From Thiocapsa marina 5811 (GTDB taxonomy: Bacteria > Pseudomonadota > Gammaproteobacteria > Chromatiales > Chromatiaceae), in assembly GCF_000223985.1 (NCBI RefSeq), contig NZ_AFWV01000001.1, positions 248,001 through 312,000 on the forward strand: DNA of 64,000 nt, given 5' to 3'. Shown here one piece after another: positions 57,606 to 64,000 of the stretch. Positions within the stretch are counted from its first letter, which is position 1. Every line of letters starts with the position of its first letter. Position numbers and translations under genes: made by a program. Below the pieces are notes generated by a model. The model was not told where the DNA came from and searched no databases. It saw only the letters and a list, made by a program, of their open reading frames with translations.

Positions 57606-57962
57606 CTAGAATTTCAGACCGTTCTCACGCGCGGCATCCGCCAGCGCCTTGAGACGGCCGTGATAGCGAAACCCGGAGCGATCGAAGGCTACGGTCTCGA
57701 CGCCGGCGGTGAGTGCACGCTCGGCGATCGCCTTGCCGACAGTCGCAGCCGCACCGACGTTGCCCTTGTGACCCGGAATGGCCTCGCGCAACGTCGGCTC
57801 CACCGTCGAGGCGCTGGCCACGACACGGTTGCCTTCCGGCGCGATGATTTGGGCGTAGATGTGGCGCGGGGTACGGTGTACGCACAAGCGAAACACACCC
57901 AGCTCGCGAATCTTCGCCCGTGCCCGCGTCGCACGACGCAGGCGAGCTTGTTTCTTGTCCAT
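57606..57962 (-). CDS. rplR: 50S ribosomal protein L18
   Basis: 118 aa. The 5S rRNA-binding region [22 protein letters not shown] and the C-terminal [24 protein letters not shown] are standard. [20 protein letters not shown] starts it. Confidence 0.97.
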   Translation of the reverse strand: MDKKQARLRRATRARAKIRELGVFRLCVHRTPRHIYAQIIAPEGNRVVASASTVEPTLREAIPGHKGNVGAAATVGKAIAERALTAGVETVAFDRSGFRYHGRLKALADAARENGLKF

Positions 57963-57976
57963 TGTTTCTGAGACCC

Positions 57977-58510
57977 CTATTTCTTCTTGGCTTCCTTACG
58001 CAGAACGTCTTCGTCCGCGTAGCGCACGCCTTTGCCCTTGTAGGGCTCCGGCGGCCGGAATCCTCGGATCTCCGAGGCAACCTGACCGACACGTTGTTTG
58101 TCGGCACCCATGACGACGACCTCGGTCTGAGTCGGGGTCTCGATCGTGATTCCCGCAGGGATCGGATAGTCGATCGGATGGGAGAAGCCAAGGCTCAGAT
58201 TGAGCACATCGCCCTTCGCCTGCGCGCGATAACCGACGCCCACCAGCGAGAGCTTGCGCACGAAACCCGTGCTGCAGCCCACCACCATGTTGTTCAGGAG
58301 GGCGCGTGTCGTCCCCGCCATGGCCCAGGCATTCTCATGCCCGCCCGCAGGAGCGAACCGCAGCTCCCCATCGACCTGAGTAATGGTCACCGCAGGGTGG
58401 ACGGTCCACGCCATGGTGCCCTTTGAGCCCTTGACCGTGACGTCCTGGCCCGATACTTCGACCGTCACACCTTTCGGTACGACAATCGGCGCCTTTGCGA
58501 CTCGTGACAT
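57977..58510 (-). CDS. rplF: 50S ribosomal protein L6
   Basis: 177 aa. Duplicated L6 domains begin [19 protein letters not shown], and the C-terminal [22 protein letters not shown] is conserved. Confidence 0.97.
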   Translation of the reverse strand: MSRVAKAPIVVPKGVTVEVSGQDVTVKGSKGTMAWTVHPAVTITQVDGELRFAPAGGHENAWAMAGTTRALLNNMVVGCSTGFVRKLSLVGVGYRAQAKGDVLNLSLGFSHPIDYPIPAGITIETPTQTEVVVMGADKQRVGQVASEIRGFRPPEPYKGKGVRYADEDVLRKEAKKK

Positions 58511-58522
58511 GATCGGATCCTC

Positions 58523-58918
58523 TTAAGCGACGTAGGCGATGATCTCGCCACCGTGCCCCGCCTCGCGGGCGGCACGGTCGGTCATCAGGCCTTTGGACGT
58601 GGAGACGATCGCGATCCCGAGCCCGGCCCATACCTTGGGCAGGTCGTCCTTGCCGCGGTAGATCCGCAGGCCGGGACGCGAGACACGGGTGAGTTGCTCG
58701 ATCACGGGTTTGCCCCGGAAATACTTGAGCTTGACCACCAACTCGGGTTTGTTGCCATTCGCCTCGACGGTCGCGTCGGCGATATACCCTTCGGCTTTCA
58801 GGAGGTTCGCAATCGCGACCTTCTGCTTGGACGAAGGCATCGCGATCGTGATCTTGCCGCGCTGCTGGCCGTTGCGGATACGCGTCAGCATATCCGCAAT
58901 CGGATCCGACATACTCAT
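58523..58918 (-). CDS. rpsH: 30S ribosomal protein S8
   Basis: 131 aa. [20 protein letters not shown] start (a second Met two residues in is equally possible) and C-terminal [22 protein letters not shown]. In E. coli S8 represses the spc operon; not tested here. A 103-nt gap separates it from rpsN. Confidence 0.97.
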   Translation of the reverse strand: MSMSDPIADMLTRIRNGQQRGKITIAMPSSKQKVAIANLLKAEGYIADATVEANGNKPELVVKLKYFRGKPVIEQLTRVSRPGLRIYRGKDDLPKVWAGLGIAIVSTSKGLMTDRAAREAGHGGEIIAYVA

Positions 58919-59021
58919 GAGCTTCTCCGGGGGTCAGACCACCTCGTCGGTGCGATACCCATCAGGTTTCAAATAACCGGTACGGCCTGGTTGACCGTAT
59001 CGGTAGGGATCGAACGGTATT

Positions 59022-59327
59022 CTACCAACTGGCCTTGACGACACCCGGCGCATCGCCGCGCATCACGGCCTCTCGGATCTTGTTGCGCGAGAGCCCGAAT
59101 TTGCGATAGACGGCATGCGGCCGCCCGCTGATGCGGCAGCGACGCTGCTGACGTGTCGGACTGGCGTCGCGCGGGAGCTGCTGTAGCTTGGCGAGCGCCT
59201 CTTCGATCTGCTCGCCGCTTGCGCTGCGGTCATCGATCACCGCCTTCAACGCGGCCCGTTTCGTCGCAAACCGAGCAGCGACCAAGGTGCGCTTGCGATC
59301 TCGCGCGATCATGCTTTTCTTCGCCAT
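59022..59327 (-). CDS. rpsN: 30S ribosomal protein S14 (zinc-independent form)
   Basis: 101 aa from [13 protein letters not shown]. It is the long form without the CxxC pairs of zinc-binding S14. [20 protein letters not shown] and [23 protein letters not shown] are typical. Upstream in-frame codons belong to the spacer. Confidence 0.96.
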   Translation of the reverse strand: MAKKSMIARDRKRTLVAARFATKRAALKAVIDDRSASGEQIEEALAKLQQLPRDASPTRQQRRCRISGRPHAVYRKFGLSRNKIREAVMRGDAPGVVKASW

Positions 59328-59337
59328 CGTTTCGGCC

Positions 59338-59877
59338 TCAGGTGCGGAATGGAAAGTTGAACGCCTCGAGCAGCGCACGCCCTTCCTCGTCCGTCCGCGC
59401 CGTCGTCGTGATGGTGATATCCAGACCCCGCAGCGTATCGATCTTGTCGTAATCGATCTCCGGGAAGATGATCTGCTCGCGCACGCCCATCGAATAGTTG
59501 CCGCGACCGTCGAACGCCTTTGCGCTCAGTCCACGGAAGTCCCGGATACGCGGGATGGCGACGCTGACCAGACGATCCAGAAACTCGTACATCCGTTCCC
59601 GACGCAGCGTCACCTTACAACCGATCGGCCAGCCCTCGCGGATCTTGAAGCCGGCAACGGACTTGCGCGCGAAGGTCACGATCGGCTGCTGGCCGGCGAT
59701 GAGCCGCAGATCGGCCAAGGCATTGTCCATGACCTTCTTGTCCGCGATCGCCTCGCCCACACCCATGTTGAGGGTGATTTTCTCGATCCGCGGAACCTGC
59801 ATCACGCTCTTGAAGCCGAAGCGTTCGCGCAGCTGTTCGACGACGCGCTCCTGATACTCTTTCTGTAGTCTGGTCAT
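59338..59877 (-). CDS. rplE: 50S ribosomal protein L5
   Basis: 179 aa. [16 protein letters not shown] and [23 protein letters not shown], with the end [11 protein letters not shown]. It binds 5S rRNA together with L18. Confidence 0.97.
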   Translation of the reverse strand: MTRLQKEYQERVVEQLRERFGFKSVMQVPRIEKITLNMGVGEAIADKKVMDNALADLRLIAGQQPIVTFARKSVAGFKIREGWPIGCKVTLRRERMYEFLDRLVSVAIPRIRDFRGLSAKAFDGRGNYSMGVREQIIFPEIDYDKIDTLRGLDITITTTARTDEEGRALLEAFNFPFRT

Positions 59878-59891
59878 CTCGTTTCCTTCGG

Positions 59892-60209
59892 TCAGACGTC
59901 GACGACTTCGCCGTCCGACTTGAATACGCGAACCTTTCGGCCGTCTTCGAGAATCTTGAAACCGACTCGATCCGGACCGCCTTTCTGCGGGTTGTAAAGC
60001 GCAACGTTCGACACCTGGATCGGCATCACCTTATCGACGATGCCGCCCGGCTCGCCGGCCTGCGGATTCGCCTTCTGGTGCTTCCGGGCGATGTTGATGT
60101 TCTCGACGATCACATGATCCTTGTCGAGCACCTTCAGCACCGTGCCTCGTTTGCCCTTGTCTTTACCGGTGATGACCATGACGTCGTCACCTTTCTTGAT
60201 CTTCTGCAT
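59892..60209 (-). CDS. rplX: 50S ribosomal protein L24
   Basis: 105 aa KOW protein. [20 protein letters not shown] at the N terminus and [20 protein letters not shown]-like core. Initiator of large-subunit assembly. Confidence 0.97.
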   Translation of the reverse strand: MQKIKKGDDVMVITGKDKGKRGTVLKVLDKDHVIVENINIARKHQKANPQAGEPGGIVDKVMPIQVSNVALYNPQKGGPDRVGFKILEDGRKVRVFKSDGEVVDV

Positions 60210-60223
60210 CTCTCCCGTCCCCT

Positions 60224-60592
60224 CTACAGAACTTCAGGCGCGAGCGAGATGATCTTCATGAACCGCTCGCCGCGGAGCTCGCGCGTCACGGGCCCGAAGA
60301 TGCGAGTCCCGATCGGTTGGAGCTGATTGTTCAAGAGAACGGCTGCGTTGCCGTCGAAACGCACGGTCGAGCCGTCCGGACGACGCACGCCCTTGCGGGT
60401 ACGCACCACGACCGCGTTGTAGACGTCGCCTTTTTTGACCTTGCCGCGCGGAATAGCGTCTTTGACGGTGACCTTGATCACATCTCCGATGCCTGCGTAA
60501 CGCCGATGCGATCCGCCGAGCACCTTGATGCACTGCACCCGCCGCGCGCCGCTGTTGTCGGCGACACTGAGATCGGTCTGCATCTGAATCAT
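60224..60592 (-). CDS. rplN: 50S ribosomal protein L14
   Basis: 122 aa. [20 protein letters not shown] and [20 protein letters not shown]; complete. A 93-nt gap before it on the coding strand is where the spc promoter sits in E. coli, but no clear promoter could be read. Confidence 0.97.
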   Translation of the reverse strand: MIQMQTDLSVADNSGARRVQCIKVLGGSHRRYAGIGDVIKVTVKDAIPRGKVKKGDVYNAVVVRTRKGVRRPDGSTVRFDGNAAVLLNNQLQPIGTRIFGPVTRELRGERFMKIISLAPEVL

Positions 60593-60685
60593 TGTTGTTT
60601 ACCTGAACCTGTTGTGCTGCCCGGATGACCTGCTTTCTCGGCGTCTATCGCTGCGATGTCTGAAGCGAGACGACGAAGAGGGATC

Positions 60686-60958
60686 TCAACGGGCCTTTTC
60701 GATGATCTCGATCAAGCGCCATGTCTTGGTCTTGGACAACGGACGACACTGCTCCACACGAACCAAATCACCCGCAGAGCACGCGTTCTCCTCGTCGTGG
60801 GCATGAATCTTGGTCGAACGGCGCATGAACTTGCCGTACAAGGGATGCTTGACCTTGCGCTCGATGAGCACCGTGACGGTCTTGTCCATCGCACTGCTGG
60901 TGACGCGCCCGTCGAGTGTCCGATTGTTGATCGGATTGCTGATCGTCTCTTCGGTCAT
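60686..60958 (-). CDS. rpsQ: 30S ribosomal protein S17
   Basis: 90 aa. [27 protein letters not shown] and [15 protein letters not shown] are conserved. Its start overlaps the rpmC stop by four bases. Confidence 0.97.
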   Translation of the reverse strand: MTEETISNPINNRTLDGRVTSSAMDKTVTVLIERKVKHPLYGKFMRRSTKIHAHDEENACSAGDLVRVEQCRPLSKTKTWRLIEIIEKAR

Positions 60959-61158
60959 GACATGGCCCTCGCCTTTTGCTCGCCCATAATCGTCTTTACG
61001 CGGGCGATCTCCCGACGCACGGCCTTCATTTGCGAGGGCTTCGACAACTGTCCGGTGCCCCTCTGCATCCGCAGGTTGAACTGCTCGCGCAACAGGTTCA
61101 TCAGCTCTTTCTCGAGCTCTTCGGGGCTGCGTGTTCTTAGCTCGTTCGCCTTCATCAC
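60955..61158 (-). CDS. rpmC: 50S ribosomal protein L29
   Basis: 67 aa. [20 protein letters not shown] and [20 protein letters not shown] are standard. Overlaps rplP and rpsQ by four bases each (ATGA), giving tight coupling. Confidence 0.97.
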   Translation of the reverse strand: MMKANELRTRSPEELEKELMNLLREQFNLRMQRGTGQLSKPSQMKAVRREIARVKTIMGEQKARAMS

Positions 61159-61568
61159 AAGATCATCCGTCTCTCAAAGGTAGTCTGCACGGGGAGCTTG
61201 GCCGCGGCCAGCTCGAACGCCTCCCGAGCCAGCTCTTCGGTCACGCCCTCGATCTCGTAGAGGACCCGACCCGGCTGAATGAGAGCCACCCAGTACTCGA
61301 CGTTGCCTTTACCTTTACCCATGCGCACTTCGAGCGGTTTCTTCGAGACCGGCTTGTCCGGGAACACACGGATCCAGAGTTTTCCGCCGCGTTTGACCTT
61401 TCTCGTGATCGCCCGCCGCGCGGCTTCGATCTGGCGCGCCGTCAGCCGACCCCGACCGACCGCCTTCAAGCCAAAGTCGCCGAAGCTCACCTTGTTGCCG
61501 CTTTGCGCGAGACCGCGATTGCGGCCTTTGTGCTGTTTGCGGAATTTCGTACGTTTCGGTTGCAGCAT
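61155..61568 (-). CDS. rplP: 50S ribosomal protein L16
   Basis: 137 aa. [19 protein letters not shown], with [20 protein letters not shown] and [24 protein letters not shown]. Full length. Confidence 0.97.
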   Translation of the reverse strand: MLQPKRTKFRKQHKGRNRGLAQSGNKVSFGDFGLKAVGRGRLTARQIEAARRAITRKVKRGGKLWIRVFPDKPVSKKPLEVRMGKGKGNVEYWVALIQPGRVLYEIEGVTEELAREAFELAAAKLPVQTTFERRMIL

Positions 61569-61571
61569 GAC

Positions 61572-62249
61572 CTATCCCCTTCTTGCAGACGCCTTCGGCG
61601 CCGGTTCCTCGGGGATCTGATCACCGAACACCTCGCCTTTGAAGATCCAAACCTTCACGCCGATCACGCCGTAGGTGGTACGGGCCTCGGCGAAGCCATA
61701 GTCGATGTCGGCACGCAGCGTATGCAGCGGGACTCGGCCCTCGCGCGCCCATTCCGTGCGCGCAATCTCGGCCCCGTTCAAGCGGCCGGCGACGTTGACG
61801 CGCACGCCCTCCGCCCCGAGTCGCATGGTGTTTTGAATCGCACGCTTCATGGCGCGGCGAAACATGATGCGGCGCTCGAGCTGTTGGGCGATGCCTTCGG
61901 CAACCAGCTGCGCATCCAGCTCGGGCTTGCGGATCTCCTCGATGCTGATGTGGACCGGGATCCCCATCATCTTCGAGACACGGGCGCGCAGCTTATCGAT
62001 ATCTTCGCCCTTCTTGCCGATCACCACGCCCGGACGCGCCGTGTGGATGGTGATATGCGCATTCTTCGCGGGGCGGTCGATCTGAATCCGACTCACCGAT
62101 GCCTTGGCCAATTCCTTGCGAAGGAAGGAGCGCACCTCGATGTCGGTATTGAGGAAATTCGCATAGTCCTTCGACGTTGCGTACCACTTCGAGGTCCAGT
62201 CCTTGACGATGCCAAGGCGGATGCCGGTCGGATGAACTTTCTGTCCCAT
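61572..62249 (-). CDS. rpsC: 30S ribosomal protein S3
   Basis: 225 aa. [22 protein letters not shown] domain ([20 protein letters not shown]) and the C-terminal domain ending with a short basic/Pro tail ([12 protein letters not shown]). Confidence 0.97.
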   Translation of the reverse strand: MGQKVHPTGIRLGIVKDWTSKWYATSKDYANFLNTDIEVRSFLRKELAKASVSRIQIDRPAKNAHITIHTARPGVVIGKKGEDIDKLRARVSKMMGIPVHISIEEIRKPELDAQLVAEGIAQQLERRIMFRRAMKRAIQNTMRLGAEGVRVNVAGRLNGAEIARTEWAREGRVPLHTLRADIDYGFAEARTTYGVIGVKVWIFKGEVFGDQIPEEPAPKASARRG

Positions 62250-62259
62250 ACTGGTCCCC

Positions 62260-62598
62260 TTAGCCTTCCGCGACGGTCAGCCGGATGTGGCTGGTGCGTT
62301 TCATGATTCGATTCGCACGACCCTTGGCACGGGGGCGAATCCGCTTCATGGTCGGCCCCTCGTCCACCTGGATCGACGCGACCTTCAGCTCGTCGATGTC
62401 GGCACCTTCGTTGTGCTCGGCATTGGCAACCGCCGACTCCAGAACCTTCTTGATGATCTGCGCACTTTTTTGGGTGCTGAAGGTCAAGGTGTTCAGGGCC
62501 TCTTCGACGTCGCGCCCGCGGATCATGTCCGCGATCAGCCGGGCCTTTTGGGCCGAGACCCGTGCATATTTCAATGTTGCTTCGGCTCGCATCCCCAT
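62260..62598 (-). CDS. rplV: 50S ribosomal protein L22
   Basis: 112 aa. [19 protein letters not shown] and the exit-tunnel loop [20 protein letters not shown] are intact, with no change seen in the macrolide-relevant loop. Confidence 0.97.
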   Translation of the reverse strand: MGMRAEATLKYARVSAQKARLIADMIRGRDVEEALNTLTFSTQKSAQIIKKVLESAVANAEHNEGADIDELKVASIQVDEGPTMKRIRPRAKGRANRIMKRTSHIRLTVAEG

Positions 62599-62604
62599 CT
62601 CCGG

Positions 62605-62883
62605 CTAGCGCTTCTTCGCCTTACGGTCGGCGGCATGTCCCCGGTAGGTCCGGGTCAATGCAAACTCGCCGAGCTTGTGGCCGATCATGTTTTCGTTGAC
62701 GAGCACCGGCACGTGCAGACGCCCGTTGTGGACCGCAATGGTCAACCCAACCATCTCGGGCAGCACCATGGAACGGCGCGACCAAGTCTTGATGGGGCGT
62801 TTGCTGTTTTGCGCGACCGCCTCCTCGACCTTCTTGATCAGATGGTGGTCGACAAAGGGTCCTTTTCGAATCGAACGTGGCAC
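62605..62883 (-). CDS. rpsS: 30S ribosomal protein S19
   Basis: 92 aa. [20 protein letters not shown] and [22 protein letters not shown], complete through [20 protein letters not shown]. Confidence 0.97.
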   Translation of the reverse strand: MPRSIRKGPFVDHHLIKKVEEAVAQNSKRPIKTWSRRSMVLPEMVGLTIAVHNGRLHVPVLVNENMIGHKLGEFALTRTYRGHAADRKAKKR

Positions 62884-62902
62884 TTGCTCAACCTCGCCTT
62901 GT

Positions 62903-63730
62903 TTACTTGCGTCCGCGACGTCGGACGATCATCGCGTCGGTCCGCTTGTTCTTACGCGTCTTGTGACCCTTGGTCGGTACGCCCCAAGGTGTCACCGGGT
63001 GGCGCCCGCCGGAGGTCCGGCCCTCGCCGCCGCCGTGCGGATGATCAACCGGGTTCATGACCACCCCGCGGACGGTCGGCCGTACACCCCGCCAGCGCGA
63101 CGCACCGGCTTTACCGAGCTTGCGCAGAGAGTTTTCGCTGTTGCCGACCTCGCCGATCACCGCGCGACAGTCGACGTGGATCTTGCGCATCTCCCCGGAG
63201 CGCAGGCGCAGCGTCGCGCTCTTGCCGTCGCGCGCCACCAACTGGGCCGAGCTCCCCGCAGCACGTGCGATCTGAGCACCCTTCCCGGGACGCATCTCGA
63301 TGCAATGCACCTGCGTGCCCACCGGGATATTGCGCAGCGGCATGCAGTTGCCGGCGCTGATCGGTGCGCCTTCGCCGGCCTCCACACGCCCGCCGACCAC
63401 AAGACCCTTCGGCGCGATGATGTAGGCGCGCTCGCCATCGGCATACTTCAAAAGGGCCAAATGTGCGGTCCGGTTCGGATCGTACTCGAGCCGCTCGACA
63501 ACCGCCGGAACGCCTTCCTTATTGCGCTTGAAGTCGACAAGGCGATAGTGCTGCTTGTGTCCGCCTCCCTGGTGGCGCACGGTGATGCGCCCGAGGTTGT
63601 TGCGTCCGCCATGCTTGGCCTTCTTCTCGAGGAGCGGCGCGTAGGGCGCACCCTTATGCAGCTCGGGGGACTGCACCTTGACGACGAAACGCCGCCCGGC
63701 CGAAGTCGGTTTGGTCTTTACGATTGCCAT
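62903..63730 (-). CDS. rplB: 50S ribosomal protein L2
   Basis: 275 aa. The peptidyl-transferase-proximal motif [14 protein letters not shown] and KVSPGR-like [13 protein letters not shown] segments are present, as is [19 protein letters not shown]. Immediately downstream of rplW. Confidence 0.97.
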   Translation of the reverse strand: MAIVKTKPTSAGRRFVVKVQSPELHKGAPYAPLLEKKAKHGGRNNLGRITVRHQGGGHKQHYRLVDFKRNKEGVPAVVERLEYDPNRTAHLALLKYADGERAYIIAPKGLVVGGRVEAGEGAPISAGNCMPLRNIPVGTQVHCIEMRPGKGAQIARAAGSSAQLVARDGKSATLRLRSGEMRKIHVDCRAVIGEVGNSENSLRKLGKAGASRWRGVRPTVRGVVMNPVDHPHGGGEGRTSGGRHPVTPWGVPTKGHKTRKNKRTDAMIVRRRGRK

Positions 63731-63762
63731 CTTGGTCTATCCGCTGCTGTGGGCCGGCCCGC

Positions 63763-64000
63763 TCAGGCGCCGCCGCCGAAGTCGATATCCTGGCCGGCTT
63801 CGAGACGCACATACGCCTTGCGCCAGTCGTTGCGCTTGCCGAGGCGCTGGCCGTGCCGCTTGTTTTTTCCTTTGACGTTAAGGACTTGGACCGCGTCCAC
63901 CTTGACGTCGAACAGGAGCTCGACGGCGCGCGCGATCTCTCGCTTGGTGGCATCGGTCGCAACACGGAAACCGTATTGACCGGCCAGGTCGGCGGCCCGG
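63763..64000 (-). CDS. rplW: 50S ribosomal protein L23 (5' end cut by window edge)
   Basis: The last 78 or so codons are visible: [40 protein letters not shown] and [18 protein letters not shown] before TGA. The start lies beyond the right edge. Position ahead of rplB fits the S10 operon order. Confidence 0.95.
   Translation of the reverse strand, partial: RAADLAGQYGFRVATDATKREIARAVELLFDVKVDAVQVLNVKGKNKRHGQRLGKRNDWRKAYVRLEAGQDIDFGGGA

Overview
The window is GC-rich chromosomal DNA (roughly 65% by eye) from a gammaproteobacterium. The gyrA-serC-(serA)-pheA-hisC-tyrA supercluster, a fused S10-spc-alpha ribosomal operon, toxin-first higBA, a LexA repressor and a multihaem cytochrome fit a purple sulfur bacterium of the Chromatiales. 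That placement is inference: no photosynthesis or sulfur-oxidation gene lies in the window.

Layout. 0.1-6.2 kb: lexA, then a leftward CusBA-type heavy-metal efflux unit with a small Cys/His-rich protein and no outer-membrane partner. 6.7-9.1 kb: a tandem AhpD/CMD protein facing a KefB-type antiporter. 9.2-17.3 kb: a leftward envelope cluster (DUF2950, DUF3300, periplasmic HAD phosphatase, arylsulfatase, eight-haem cytochrome with HEAT/TPR tail). 17.7-29.3 kb: a rightward accessory locus of eleven mostly unfamiliar genes: two acidic-to-basic Gly/Ala-rich proteins, two proteins with HExxH motifs, a 769-residue protein whose 3' third has foreign-looking composition, a DUF4438 protein, a disordered acidic protein, a trypsin-fold protease without signal peptide, a methyltransferase and a LuxR-type regulator. 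This is the best candidate here for an undescribed system. 29.7-38.7 kb: a transglutaminase/DUF2126 protein, higBA beside a pilin-gene remnant, pilA with a likely sigma-54 promoter, queF, an FGGY kinase, and a PAS-PAS-GGDEF protein with a decayed EAL domain. 39.5-48.3 kb: tyrA, hisC, pheA, serA, serC, gyrA (leftward), for aromatic amino acid and serine synthesis. 48.5-51.9 kb: a DEAD-box helicase, a DUF533 protein and a SAM hydrolase. 52-64 kb: the alpha, spc and S10 ribosomal genes from rplQ back to rplW, which is cut by the window edge.

The most striking non-coding feature is a family of about 85-bp palindrome-ended modules (ends TTAAACCGCG...CGCGGTTTAA), mostly paired around an AT-rich spacer to make about 190-bp units. 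I count thirteen modules at seven sites between 0.8 and 45.5 kb, in both orientations, with none in the accessory locus or the ribosomal operon. Their ends form the stop codons of several neighbouring genes and probably the ribosome-binding site of serA. A separate 124-bp inverted-repeat element between hisC and pheA also supplies a stop codon.
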